Below, one piece after another: positions 50,525 to 59,841 of a stretch of DNA of 64,000 nucleotides (positions within the stretch are counted from its first letter, which is position 1; the number at the start of each line of letters is the position of its first letter). The DNA comes from Thermohalobaculum sp039513195 (GTDB lineage: Bacteria; Pseudomonadota; Alphaproteobacteria; Rhodobacterales; Rhodobacteraceae), in the NCBI GenBank assembly GCA_039513195.1, contig JBCCRM010000018.1, positions 29,079 to 93,078 on the forward strand, written 5' to 3'. The position numbers and the translations under genes were made by a program. The notes beneath the pieces were generated by a model. It saw only the letters and a program-made list of their open reading frames with translations, made no database searches and was not told the DNA's origin.

Positions 50525-52549
50525 GTGTTCGACAAAATCCTGATCGCCAATAGGGGTGAGATCGCCTGCCGCGTCATCAAGACGGCGCGCAAGATGGGGA
50601 TCGCGACGGTGGCGATTTACTCGGACGCGGACCGCGACGCGCTGCATGTGCGCATGGCGGACGAGGCGGTGCATATCGGGCCGCCTCCGGCGAACCAGTC
50701 GTATATTGTGATCGACAAGGTGATGGCGGCGATCAAATCCTGCGGCGCCCAGGCGGTGCATCCGGGCTATGGCTTCTTGTCGGAACGCGCCGAGTTCGCC
50801 CAGGCATTGGATGCCGCGGGCGTGGCGTTCATCGGCCCGCCGGTCGGCGCGATCGAGGCGATGGGGGACAAGATTACCTCGAAGAAGCTGGCGTCGGAGG
50901 CTGGGGTCTCGACCGTGCCTGGCTTCATGGGGCTGATCGAGGATGCCGACGAGGCGGTGAAGATCGCCAACGACATCGGCTATCCGGTGATGATCAAGGC
51001 CTCGGCCGGCGGCGGGGGCAAGGGGATGCGCATCTCCTGGTCCGACGCGGAGACGCGGGAGGGGTTCCAGTCGTCGAAGAACGAGGCGGCGGCGAGCTTT
51101 GGGGACGACCGGATCTTCATCGAAAAGTTCGTCACCACGCCACGGCATATCGAGATCCAGGTCTTGGGCGACAAGCACGGTACCTGCCTGTATCTCGGCG
51201 AGCGGGAATGCTCGATCCAGCGGCGGAACCAGAAGGTGATCGAGGAGGCGCCGTCGCCGTTTCTGGATGCCGCGACCCGCAAGGCGATGGGCGAGCAGGC
51301 GGTCGCGCTGGCGCAGGCGGTGGACTACTGCTCCGCCGGGACGGTGGAGTTCATCGTCGACGCGGAGCGGAACTTCTATTTCCTTGAAATGAACACCCGG
51401 CTGCAGGTGGAGCATCCGGTGACCGAGCTGATCACCGGCATCGATTTGGTCGAGCAGATGATCCGGGTCGCGGCCGGCGAGCGGTTGGGCCTGACCCAGT
51501 CGGATGTGACCCTCGACGGTTGGGCGATGGAGAGCCGGCTTTATGCGGAAGACCCATACCGCAACTTTCTACCCTCCATCGGGCGGCTGACGCGCTATCG
51601 CCCGCCAGCGGAGACCGAGCGCTACGCGCCGGGTGTGGTCTCGTCCAGCCTGGGCGGCCCGGTGGTGCGCAATGACACCGGCGTCGAGGAAGGGGGCGAG
51701 ATCTCCCGCTTCTACGACCCGATGATCGCGAAGCTCTGCACTTGGGCGTCGGACCGCGGGTCGGCGATCGAGGCGATGCGCGTGGCGCTCGACGGATTCC
51801 AGTTGGAGGGGATCGGGCACAACCTGCCCTTCCTCTCCGCCGTCATGGATCACCCGAAATTCGTTGACGGTGCGATCTCGACCGCCTTCATCGCTGAGGA
51901 ATACCCGGAGGGGTTCGCCGGCGCTGAGCTGCCAGAAGAAGTGCTGCGCCGGATCGCGGCGGCGACTGTGGCGATGAAGTTGGTCGTCGAGCAGCGCGCG
52001 GCGCAGATTTCCGGCGCCATGCCGAACCACGAACGTCGGGTCGGCGGCGAGTGGGTGGTGAGCCTCGCCGGGCACCGGTTCGAGGCGACCACCGAGATCG
52101 GCGGCGCCATGGTGGTGGTGCTCGATGGCCAGCGCCTCGGCGTGACGCTCGACTGGCTGCCGGGCGAGCGCCTCGCGCGGGCCGAGGTCGCCGGCATGGG
52201 CCTGGTGATGAAGACCGACATCCTGACCGAGGGGTTCCGTATCCGCTATCGCGGGGCCGATCTCGACGTAAAAGTGCGCACCCCTCAGGCGGCGGCGTTG
52301 GCCGCGCTGATGCCGGAAAAGGCCGCGGCAGACATGTCGAAGGTGCTGCTCTGCCCGATGCCGGGCGTTGTGGTCTCCATCGCGGTCGCGGAGGGCGACG
52401 AGGTGCAGGAGGGCCAGGCCCTCGCCACCGTCGAGGCGATGAAGATGGAGAATGTGCTGCGCGCCGAGCGCAAGGCCAAGGTCACCAAGGTCAATGCCGC
52501 GGCGGGGGCGAGCCTGGCGGTCGACGATGTGATTATGGAATTCGAGTGA
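50525..52549 (+). CDS. pccA: Propionyl-CoA carboxylase alpha subunit (biotin carboxylase)
   Basis: A 674-residue subunit carrying biotin carboxylase and biotin carrier domains. The start is the GTG at 50525 with GGGGGGAAG upstream; the longer frame is not family-like. ATP-grasp motifs include K-A-S-A-G-G-G-G-K-G-M-R and E-M-N-T-R-L-Q-V-E-H-P-V. The BT linker is followed by the biotinyl domain with K640 in E-A-M-K-M-E-N as the biotinylation site. It pairs with PccB (46986-48518). Confidence 0.95.
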   Translation: MFDKILIANRGEIACRVIKTARKMGIATVAIYSDADRDALHVRMADEAVHIGPPPANQSYIVIDKVMAAIKSCGAQAVHPGYGFLSERAEFAQALDAAGVAFIGPPVGAIEAMGDKITSKKLASEAGVSTVPGFMGLIEDADEAVKIANDIGYPVMIKASAGGGGKGMRISWSDAETREGFQSSKNEAAASFGDDRIFIEKFVTTPRHIEIQVLGDKHGTCLYLGERECSIQRRNQKVIEEAPSPFLDAATRKAMGEQAVALAQAVDYCSAGTVEFIVDAERNFYFLEMNTRLQVEHPVTELITGIDLVEQMIRVAAGERLGLTQSDVTLDGWAMESRLYAEDPYRNFLPSIGRLTRYRPPAETERYAPGVVSSSLGGPVVRNDTGVEEGGEISRFYDPMIAKLCTWASDRGSAIEAMRVALDGFQLEGIGHNLPFLSAVMDHPKFVDGAISTAFIAEEYPEGFAGAELPEEVLRRIAAATVAMKLVVEQRAAQISGAMPNHERRVGGEWVVSLAGHRFEATTEIGGAMVVVLDGQRLGVTLDWLPGERLARAEVAGMGLVMKTDILTEGFRIRYRGADLDVKVRTPQAAALAALMPEKAAADMSKVLLCPMPGVVVSIAVAEGDEVQEGQALATVEAMKMENVLRAERKAKVTKVNAAAGASLAVDDVIMEFE

Positions 52550-52550
52550 A

Positions 52551-53108
52551 ATGCCCTGGGAGTTCCTGGCGACGGCGCTGACGGTTCTGATCAGCATCCT
52601 CGTCTGGGTCGGCAACAAATGGTGGGAACGGCGCGCCGCGGATGCCGAGCGCCGCGAAAAGATCACCGACCTGATGCGCGCCTTGCGCGCCGAGATCCGC
52701 GCCTATTCGGACACGCTGTCTGAGGAGGATTTGGACGCCCATCTCGCCTATATGGCCGAACGCATTGCCGGGGGTGGGGACGGCGAGGCGAAATTCGTGC
52801 CCATCGTCCCGCGGGAAACCCGGGACACGGTCTATGCCGCGCTGTTGCCGGAACTGCAGCTTTTGCCGACCTCTGTGATCGAGCCGGTGGTCCTCTACTA
52901 CACCACGGTGCAGGCGGTCTCGAACCTCGCCGACGACATGCGGGGTGAGCGGTTCGCTGCCGTTTCCGCCGCGCGCATGGGCGACATGTATATGAGCTTT
53001 ATCGAGATGAAGCGGACGGCAAAGCGGATGTCCGAGGACGCCTATACTGCTCTGTCCGCCGAGATCACCCAGATGGCCGCAACCATGCCCGCCCGGTCGC
53101 GTCAGTAG
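52551..53108 (+). CDS. Membrane-anchored protein of unknown function (185 aa)
   Basis: A 185-residue protein that begins one base after the pccA stop, indicating co-translation. One N-terminal membrane helix (residues about 4-20) is followed by a long helical cytoplasmic domain (R-R-A-A-D-A-E-R-R-E-K and a later L-L-P-T-S-V-I-E-P-V-V). No family is recognised. Its position between pccA and the mutase suggests a link with propionyl-CoA metabolism only by neighbourhood. Confidence 0.65.
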   Translation: MPWEFLATALTVLISILVWVGNKWWERRAADAERREKITDLMRALRAEIRAYSDTLSEEDLDAHLAYMAERIAGGGDGEAKFVPIVPRETRDTVYAALLPELQLLPTSVIEPVVLYYTTVQAVSNLADDMRGERFAAVSAARMGDMYMSFIEMKRTAKRMSEDAYTALSAEITQMAATMPARSRQ

Positions 53109-53252
53109 CCGGGCTTCGGCCCAGTTCGCCCCTCGATCGGGGGCACAGTCGGTTTGTCGTCTGACATGGCTCTCTCCATCACCTCGCATAGGTAGCATCG
53201 GCGCCGCTGAAGCGGAAGGGGCGTCGGTGCATCGCCGCGAATGTGATGCGGA

Positions 53253-53633
53253 TCAGTCCTCGCCCGCCAACGCGCGCTGGCGCATCGGCATGGTGTCGAT
53301 CAGGGCGTTCAGCGTTTCCGGCTCTACCAACTCGGCCGCGCGGAACTTCTCACCGCCATCGAGGCCGATCAGGATCACGGTGAACCCGTCTGGGCGGAAC
53401 TTTCGGCGCAGGGCAGAGTCGGCATGCGTGTCGACAATGATGACGTTGTCCCGTTCCATCATCCGCTCGCGGTCGGCATTGAATAGCTCAAGTTGCTTGT
53501 CGAGTTGCGGGTCGAACGGTTCCGAGAACACCAATACCGGTCGGGCCTGCCAGCGGAGCAAGCCGAGCCCGTCCTCGGTCCCGCTCATTACAACGAAACT
53601 CGCCACAGCGGCCGTCAGTGCAGCACTCATCAC
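53253..53633 (-). CDS. DUF4174 domain protein
   Basis: A 126-residue protein with a short N-terminal hydrophobic segment (possible signal peptide) and the DUF4174 pattern: R-W-Q-A-R-P-V-L-V-F, R-D-N-V-I-I-V-D-T, G-F-T-V-I-L-I-G-L-D-G-G-E-K-F and a terminal M-P-M-R-Q. DUF4174 has a thioredoxin-like fold without active-site Cys; its role is unknown. It is divergent from the mutase gene. Confidence 0.88.
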   Translation of the reverse strand: MMSAALTAAVASFVVMSGTEDGLGLLRWQARPVLVFSEPFDPQLDKQLELFNADRERMMERDNVIIVDTHADSALRRKFRPDGFTVILIGLDGGEKFRAAELVEPETLNALIDTMPMRQRALAGED

Positions 53634-53776
53634 ACCCTCCCGTCACGTCATTCGAAATGGCAACTGTTTGGAACGCTTCAAGGCCGAAGCAGCGTTCTTG
53701 ACGTTCGGAAGGGTTGCGAATGACGGAAATTTGTTAGTCTTGGGGACGCTGGGCGGCTGCGAAGGAGGAGCGCGAG

Positions 53777-55921
53777 ATGACCGACAAGCTCGAGGAGTGG
53801 CGCAAGCTCGCCGCGCGGGAGCTGCGCGATCGGCCGCTGGAGGACCTTACTTGGGCAACGCCGGAGGGGATTGCGGTCAAGCCGCTCTACACCGAGGCGG
53901 ATGTCGAGGGGGTCGGGCATCTCGGCAGCGTGCCGGGGGTTGCGCCCTTCACCCGCGGCCCGCGGGCGACGATGTATGCCGGGCGCCCGTGGACCATCCG
54001 CCAATACGCTGGGTTCTCGACAGCCGAGGAAAGCAACGCCTTTTACCGAAAGGCGCTTGCGGCGGGGCAAAAGGGGCTGTCGGTTGCTTTCGACCTCGCT
54101 ACCCATCGTGGCTATGACAGCGACCATCCGCGGGTAGAGGGGGATGTCGGCAAGGCCGGCGTCGCCATCGACAGCGTCGAGGACATGAAGATCCTGTTCG
54201 ACGGCATCCCGCTGAAGGACATGTCCGTCTCGATGACTATGAACGGTGCGGTGATCCCGGTGCTGGCAAGCTTCATCGTGGCCGGCGAGGAGCAAGGCTG
54301 CCCGCGAGCCCAACTGTCCGGGACCATTCAGAACGACATCCTGAAGGAGTTCATGGTCCGCAACACCTATATCTACCCGCCGGAACCCTCCATGCGGATC
54401 GTCGCCGACATCATCCAATACACCGCCGAGGAGATGCCGCGCTTCAACTCCATCTCGATCTCCGGCTACCACATGCAAGAGGCCGGCGCGAACCTGGTGC
54501 AGGAGCTGGCATTTACCCTCGCCGATGGGAAGGAGTATGTGAAAGCGGCACTCGACCGCGGGATGGATGTCGACGCATTTGCCGGACGTTTGTCGTTCTT
54601 CTTCGCCATCGGCATGAATTTTTTCATGGAGGCGGCGAAGCTGCGGGCTGCGCGGACGCTTTGGGCGCGCATAATGTCAGACTTTAAGCCACAGAAGGCG
54701 CAGAGTCTGATGCTCCGGACCCATTGTCAGACATCTGGTGTCAGCCTGCAGGAACAGGATCCGTATAACAATATCGTCCGCACCGCCTATGAGGCGCTGG
54801 CCGCCGTGCTAGGCGGCACACAAAGCCTGCACACCAACTCCTTCGACGAGGCGGTGTCGCTTCCGACCGAGTTCGCTGCCCGGATCGCGCGCAACACGCA
54901 GCTGATCCTGAACCACGAGACGGGAGTGACGAAGGTGATCGATCCGCTGGCGGGGTCCTACTACGTTGAGGCGCTGACCGATCAGCTCTGCCAGGAGGCT
55001 TGGGCCCTGATCGAGGAGATCGACGGTCTTGGCGGGATGACGAAGGCCGTCGCCTCCGGCATGCCGAAGCTGCGGATCGAGGAGGCAGCGGCCCGTCGCC
55101 AGGCTGCCGTCGACCGGGGCGACGAGGTGATCGTCGGCGTCAATAAGTACCGCCTGGCGCAGGAGGGTGAGATTGACATTCTGGACGTCGACAATGTCGC
55201 CGTGCGGGAGGCGCAGGTCACCAGGCTGGAAAAGATCCGGGCGAGCCGCGACCAGGCGGCCTGCGACGCGGCGCTGGCGGTGCTGGAGGAAGGCGCGCGA
55301 GGCGGTGGCAATTTACTGGCGCTCGCGGTCGAGGCGGCCCGGGCCCGTGCGACGGTGGGCGAGATCTCCGACGCGATGGAGCGAGTGTTCGACCGCCACC
55401 GGGCGGAGGTGAAGACCCTCGCCGGTGTTTATGGCGCCGCCTATGAGGGCGATGAGAGCTTCGAGGCGATCCAGCGCGATGTCGAGGCGTTTGCCGAGGC
55501 GGAGGGGCGGCGCCCCCGGATGCTGGTCGTCAAGATGGGCCAGGACGGGCATGACCGCGGTGCCAAGGTGATCGCGACCGCCTTTGCCGATATCGGCTTC
55601 GACGTCGATGTTGGCCCGCTGTTCCAGACACCACAGGAGGCTGCCCAGGACGCCATTGACAACGACGTGCATGTGATCGGCATCTCCTCTCAGGCGGCGG
55701 GGCACAAGACCCTTGCGCCGAAGCTGGTCGAGGCGCTGCGGGCGCAGGGGGCGGGCGAGATCATTGTGATCTGCGGCGGCGTGATCCCCGCCCAGGACTA
55801 CGAGTTCCTTTACGGACAAGGGGTCCGCGCGATCTTCGGCCCCGGCACGCATATCCCGGATGCGGCGAAGAACATCCTTTCGCTGATCCGCGAGGCCCGG
55901 CGCCCAGAGGCGGCGGAGTGA
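53777..55921 (+). CDS. Methylmalonyl-CoA mutase large subunit
   Basis: A 714-residue adenosylcobalamin enzyme converting methylmalonyl-CoA to succinyl-CoA. The N-terminal TIM-barrel has Y-A-G-F-S-T-A-E-E-S-N and G-L-S-V-A-F-D-L-A-T-H-R-G. The C-terminal B12 domain carries the lower ligand H592 in D-G-H-D-R-G, with the G-x-S-x-L region present as G-I-S-S-Q. It completes the propionyl-CoA route begun by PccAB. A kinase-like gene overlaps its stop (GTGA). Confidence 0.96.
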   Translation: MTDKLEEWRKLAARELRDRPLEDLTWATPEGIAVKPLYTEADVEGVGHLGSVPGVAPFTRGPRATMYAGRPWTIRQYAGFSTAEESNAFYRKALAAGQKGLSVAFDLATHRGYDSDHPRVEGDVGKAGVAIDSVEDMKILFDGIPLKDMSVSMTMNGAVIPVLASFIVAGEEQGCPRAQLSGTIQNDILKEFMVRNTYIYPPEPSMRIVADIIQYTAEEMPRFNSISISGYHMQEAGANLVQELAFTLADGKEYVKAALDRGMDVDAFAGRLSFFFAIGMNFFMEAAKLRAARTLWARIMSDFKPQKAQSLMLRTHCQTSGVSLQEQDPYNNIVRTAYEALAAVLGGTQSLHTNSFDEAVSLPTEFAARIARNTQLILNHETGVTKVIDPLAGSYYVEALTDQLCQEAWALIEEIDGLGGMTKAVASGMPKLRIEEAAARRQAAVDRGDEVIVGVNKYRLAQEGEIDILDVDNVAVREAQVTRLEKIRASRDQAACDAALAVLEEGARGGGNLLALAVEAARARATVGEISDAMERVFDRHRAEVKTLAGVYGAAYEGDESFEAIQRDVEAFAEAEGRRPRMLVVKMGQDGHDRGAKVIATAFADIGFDVDVGPLFQTPQEAAQDAIDNDVHVIGISSQAAGHKTLAPKLVEALRAQGAGEIIVICGGVIPAQDYEFLYGQGVRAIFGPGTHIPDAAKNILSLIREARRPEAAE

Positions 55922-56493
55922 GCCCCGGCTTGAAGTCCATGGAGCATCCGGCGTTCGACCACCCGACGCTGATCATCGTCCAGGGCTTCATTGCGGCAGG
56001 GAAGTCGACCTATGCGCGGTCTCTGGCAACAGCGTGCGGCGCATTGCATCTCGAGGCCGATGCCTATTGCGCGCAGATGGTCTCGGAAAGCCAAGGGGCG
56101 GATTGGGACCGGTGCTTCGCCCTTGCGGTCGAGCGGATCTGGAGCATTGCGGAGGATCGGCTTGGTGTCGGCGACAGCGTCATCGTCGATCATGGCTTTT
56201 GGACCCGCCGGTCGCGCGACGAGGCGCGAGCGCGGGCGGCGAGGTTGTCGGTGCGTCTAGTCCATGTCTATGTCACGGCGCGCGACGAGGTTCTGCGCGC
56301 GCGGATGGCGTGCCGATCGGGAGCGGTAGCCGAGCGCAACGTTGCCTCGTTCGACGCCTTGAGAGCTCAATTCGAACTTCCAGCAGACGATGAGACTGCA
56401 ATCGTGGTCAACACCGCCGATGCGGGCGATGCCCTCGGTCGCGGTTTCGGGTCAAGCTCGGGACAGTGCTGGGAACGGGGCGTGAGCGCATGA
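55918..56493 (+). CDS. P-loop kinase-like ATPase
   Basis: A 191-residue AAA/zeta-toxin-like P-loop protein, with Walker A G23-F-I-A-A-G-K-S-T31 and a later I-V-D-H-G-F-W. A role as a small-molecule kinase is likely; the substrate is unknown. Its GTG start overlaps the mutase stop and its stop overlaps the panE-like start (ATGA), so three genes are coupled. It is not the GTPase chaperone (MeaB) expected beside the mutase: no G-domain NKxD motif is seen. Confidence 0.8.
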   Translation: MSPGLKSMEHPAFDHPTLIIVQGFIAAGKSTYARSLATACGALHLEADAYCAQMVSESQGADWDRCFALAVERIWSIAEDRLGVGDSVIVDHGFWTRRSRDEARARAARLSVRLVHVYVTARDEVLRARMACRSGAVAERNVASFDALRAQFELPADDETAIVVNTADAGDALGRGFGSSSGQCWERGVSA

Positions 56494-57419
56494 AGACTGC
56501 GATTGTCGGCGCCGGCGGCATCGGCGGGCATCTCGCCGTCAGGCTCGGTGCCGCCGGCAACAGCGTTTCAGTGATCGCCCGTGGTGCGCATTTGGCCGCG
56601 ATCCGCGAAAAGGGCCTCGCGCTGCGTACTTTCGATGGTGCGGAGACAGTGGTGCGCCCCGCCGTGGCATCGGACCGTGCCGACGATCTAGAGCAGCCAG
56701 ACATCGTCGTGGTCGCGGTCAAGAGCCAGGATCTCGAAAGCGCAGCGGCGGCGATGACCCCGATGGTGGCCGCGGAGACGGTGATCTGGCCGATCCAAAA
56801 CGGCGTCGAGGCGACCGCAGTGCTGGCAGAGCGGTTCGGCACGGAGAAGGTGCTGATCGGCATCGCCCGCATGTCGGTCCATATCGCCGAGCCCGGGGTG
56901 ATCCAGCAGAACACACCCAATGCCGCCTATGTGGTGGGGGAGGCCGACGGGTCACAGGGGAGCGACAGGGTCCGCGCTCTCCGCGCATTGCTGTCCGGGG
57001 CCGGTGTCGAGACAGTAGACAGCGCGGATGTCCGCGTCGATCTCTGGCGCAAATTCGCGATGCTGACCGCGTTTTCCGCTACCACTGCTGGGGCTCGCTG
57101 CGACGGGGTCACCGTGGCCGCGACGCCGGCGCTGCGGCGTCTTTACGTCGATATCGCGCGGGAGGTGGTCGACCTCGCCCGCGCCGAAGGCGTGGATCTG
57201 CCCGACAGCCTACCGGAGGAGGCGGCCGATTTCACCGGGCGCCTGGCGCCGGGGGTCAGGGCGTCCATGGCCCATGACCTCGCAAGCGGTAAGCCCTTGG
57301 AGATTAATTGGCTATCCGGGGCGGTCCCGCGCCTCGGCGCCCGCCACGGCCTGCACGCGCCCGCCAATGCCGCGGTCGCCGCCCTGCTCGCGCCGTTTCG
57401 GGATGGCACGCCAACGTGA
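56490..57419 (+). CDS. 2-dehydropantoate 2-reductase family protein
   Basis: A 309-residue NADPH-dependent ketopantoate reductase-like enzyme. The Rossmann motif G-A-G-G-I-G-G is at residues about 7-13. K-S-Q-D and N-G-V-E follow in the family positions, and K in W-R-K-F is a probable catalytic Lys. True PanE makes pantoate for CoA; many paralogs act on other 2-oxoacids, so the symbol is withheld. The start at ATG 56490 overlaps the previous stop. Confidence 0.85.
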   Translation: MKTAIVGAGGIGGHLAVRLGAAGNSVSVIARGAHLAAIREKGLALRTFDGAETVVRPAVASDRADDLEQPDIVVVAVKSQDLESAAAAMTPMVAAETVIWPIQNGVEATAVLAERFGTEKVLIGIARMSVHIAEPGVIQQNTPNAAYVVGEADGSQGSDRVRALRALLSGAGVETVDSADVRVDLWRKFAMLTAFSATTAGARCDGVTVAATPALRRLYVDIAREVVDLARAEGVDLPDSLPEEAADFTGRLAPGVRASMAHDLASGKPLEINWLSGAVPRLGARHGLHAPANAAVAALLAPFRDGTPT

Positions 57420-57520
57420 TCGGCCCGATGGCCACGGAAGGTCTTGCCAGGCGAGAGAGGCCCCGCCGATAACGGAAGGGCGGGGCGGCGAACCTCGTGC
57501 TGGGAGGGAGGCCCGAAGCC

Positions 57521-59806
57521 ATGAACATCAAGGCAAGCGACGAGGCCCTGCGCGAGGCGGCGCTGCGCTATCACGAGGATCCGACGCCCGGGAAGCTGGC
57601 GATCCGGGTCACCAAGCCGATGGCGACGCAGCGGGATCTGAGCCTCGCCTATTCCCCCGGCGTGGCGGAGGCTTGCCTGGCGATCAAGCACGACCCGGCA
57701 GCGGCGGCGCGGTATACCGGCGTCGGCAACCGGGTCGCGGTCATCACCAATGGGACGGCGGTGCTGGGTCTGGGCGATATCGGCGCGGGGGCGTCGAAGC
57801 CGGTGATGGAGGGCAAGGTCGCGCTGTTCAAGAAATTCGCCAATATCGATGGGTTCGATATCGAGGTGAACGAGACCGACCCCGCCAAGCTCGCCGAGAT
57901 CGTGATCGCCTTGGAGCCGACCTTCGGCGCGGTGAACCTCGAAGATATCAAAGCGCCTGACTGTTTCGAGGTCGAGCGCATCTGCAAGGAGCGGATGTCG
58001 ATCCCGGTCTTCCACGACGACCAGCATGGCACCGCCATTGTGGTGGCTGCCGCAGTGATCAATGCGCTGCGGATCGCGGGGAAGAAGTTCGAGGATCTGA
58101 ACATCGTCTCGACCGGTGGTGGTGCCGCGGGGATCGCCTGCCTCAACCTTTTGATCGACCTGGGCGTTCGGCGAGAGGCCGTGTGGCTCTACGACAAGGA
58201 CGGGTTGGTGCATCAGGGGCGCGACGATTTGGACGAGACCAAGCGGTCTTATGCCCAGCCCGAAACGAGCAAGACCATTGCTGAGGCCTGCGAGGGGGCG
58301 GATCTGTTCCTGGGCCTGTCGGCCCCGCAGCTCTTGAAGCCTGAGATGGTCGCGAAGATGGCGGCCGACCCGATTATCTTCGCGCTCGCCAACCCGGTGC
58401 CGGAGATCTGGCCGGACGATGCGACTTCGGTCCGGCGCGATGCGATTGTGGCCACCGGTCGTTCCGACTACCCCAACCAGGTCAACAATGTGCTCTGCTT
58501 CCCATTCATTTTTCGCGGCGCGCTGGATGCCGGGGCGACACAGATCAACGAGGCGATGAAGGTCGCCTGCGCCAATGCGCTGGCGGATCTGGCGCGGCAG
58601 ACCTCCTCGGCCGAGGCGGCCGCAGCCTATCGGGGCGAGCGGATGGTGTTCGGCCGGGACTATCTGATCCCGAAGCCGTTCGACCCGCGCCTGTTGGGCC
58701 AAATCGCGACGGCGGTGGCGCGAACGGCGGCGGAGACCGGGGTCGCACGGCGCCCGATAGAGGACCTGGAGGCCTATCACGCCGCGCTCGACGGGTCGGT
58801 GTTCCGCTCCGCCATGCTGATGAAGCGGGTCTTCGAGGCGGCGCGCTCGGCGCGGCGGCGCATCGTCTTTGCCGAGGGCGAGGACATCCGTGTGCTGCGC
58901 GCGGCGCAGTCGATGCTGCAGGAGGGGATCGACCATCCGATTTTGATCGGCAGGCCCGATGTAATCCGCAGCCGCATCGAGCGGGAGGGTCTAAGCCTGC
59001 GCCTTGGCCAGGATGTCGAGTACTGCGACCCGACGGACGACCCGCGCTATCGCGACTACTGGCAGACCTATCACGCGCTGCTGCAGCGGCGCGGGGTAAC
59101 GCCGGATCTGGCCCGCGCGATCCTACGCACCAACAACACCGCCATTGCCGCGGTTATGGTCCATCGCGACGAGGCGGACAGCATGATCTGCGGCACCTTC
59201 GGACAGTATCTGTGGCACCTAAACTATGTGCGCCAGGTCCTGGCGGGTGGGCCGGACGCGCTGCACCCCGTGGGCGCGCTGAGCCCGGTGATCCTGGACC
59301 AGGGCGTGATCTTCATTGCCGACAGTCAGGTGCACCCGGAACCAACGCCGGAGCAGGTCGCCGAGACGGCGGTCGGGGCCGCCCGCCATATCCGCCGGTT
59401 CGGCATCACGCCGAAGGTCGCCCTATTGAGTCATTCGGTGTTCGGCAATCTCGACACCGGCTCCGCCAAGACGGTGCGGGGCGCGCTGGAGATCCTCGAC
59501 AATTCCGAGGTGGATTTCGAGTATGAGGGCGAGATGCATGCCGACCATGCCCTCGACGAGGATCTGCGCAGCCGGATCTTCCCGAACTCGCGGCTGAAAG
59601 GTGCCGCCAACTGCTTGATCTTCGGCAATGTCGATGCGGCCTCGGGCTCGCGGAACATCCTGAAACAGTTGGTTGGCGGGTTGGAGGTCGGGCCGATCCT
59701 CATGGGCATGGGGAACAAGGCGCATATCGTCAGCCCCTCGATCACGCCGCGAGGGCTGTTGAACATCGCGGCCCTGGCGGGGACGCCGGTTGCGCATTAT
59801 GGCTGA
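57521..59806 (+). CDS. maeB: NADP-dependent malic enzyme with phosphotransacetylase-like domain
   Basis: A 761-residue enzyme decarboxylating malate to pyruvate with NADP. The start is the ATG at 57521 after GGGAGGG; a GTG 24 bases upstream is an alternative. The malic domain has L-A-Y-S-P-G-V-A-E-A-C, F-H-D-D-Q-H-G-T-A-I-V and G-G-A-A-G. From about residue 430 the C-terminal half is the regulatory PTA-like domain of MaeB proteins. It could convert malate derived from succinyl-CoA into pyruvate, linking to the propionyl-CoA route. Confidence 0.95.
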   Translation: MNIKASDEALREAALRYHEDPTPGKLAIRVTKPMATQRDLSLAYSPGVAEACLAIKHDPAAAARYTGVGNRVAVITNGTAVLGLGDIGAGASKPVMEGKVALFKKFANIDGFDIEVNETDPAKLAEIVIALEPTFGAVNLEDIKAPDCFEVERICKERMSIPVFHDDQHGTAIVVAAAVINALRIAGKKFEDLNIVSTGGGAAGIACLNLLIDLGVRREAVWLYDKDGLVHQGRDDLDETKRSYAQPETSKTIAEACEGADLFLGLSAPQLLKPEMVAKMAADPIIFALANPVPEIWPDDATSVRRDAIVATGRSDYPNQVNNVLCFPFIFRGALDAGATQINEAMKVACANALADLARQTSSAEAAAAYRGERMVFGRDYLIPKPFDPRLLGQIATAVARTAAETGVARRPIEDLEAYHAALDGSVFRSAMLMKRVFEAARSARRRIVFAEGEDIRVLRAAQSMLQEGIDHPILIGRPDVIRSRIEREGLSLRLGQDVEYCDPTDDPRYRDYWQTYHALLQRRGVTPDLARAILRTNNTAIAAVMVHRDEADSMICGTFGQYLWHLNYVRQVLAGGPDALHPVGALSPVILDQGVIFIADSQVHPEPTPEQVAETAVGAARHIRRFGITPKVALLSHSVFGNLDTGSAKTVRGALEILDNSEVDFEYEGEMHADHALDEDLRSRIFPNSRLKGAANCLIFGNVDAASGSRNILKQLVGGLEVGPILMGMGNKAHIVSPSITPRGLLNIAALAGTPVAHYG

Positions 59807-59841
59807 GCGCCCTGAGAGGCGCCGCATAAAGGGGGGAGACC

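Noticed and set aside
57143..58936. 597-residue open frame antisense to maeB
   Set aside because: Shadow of the malic enzyme and the reductase gene.
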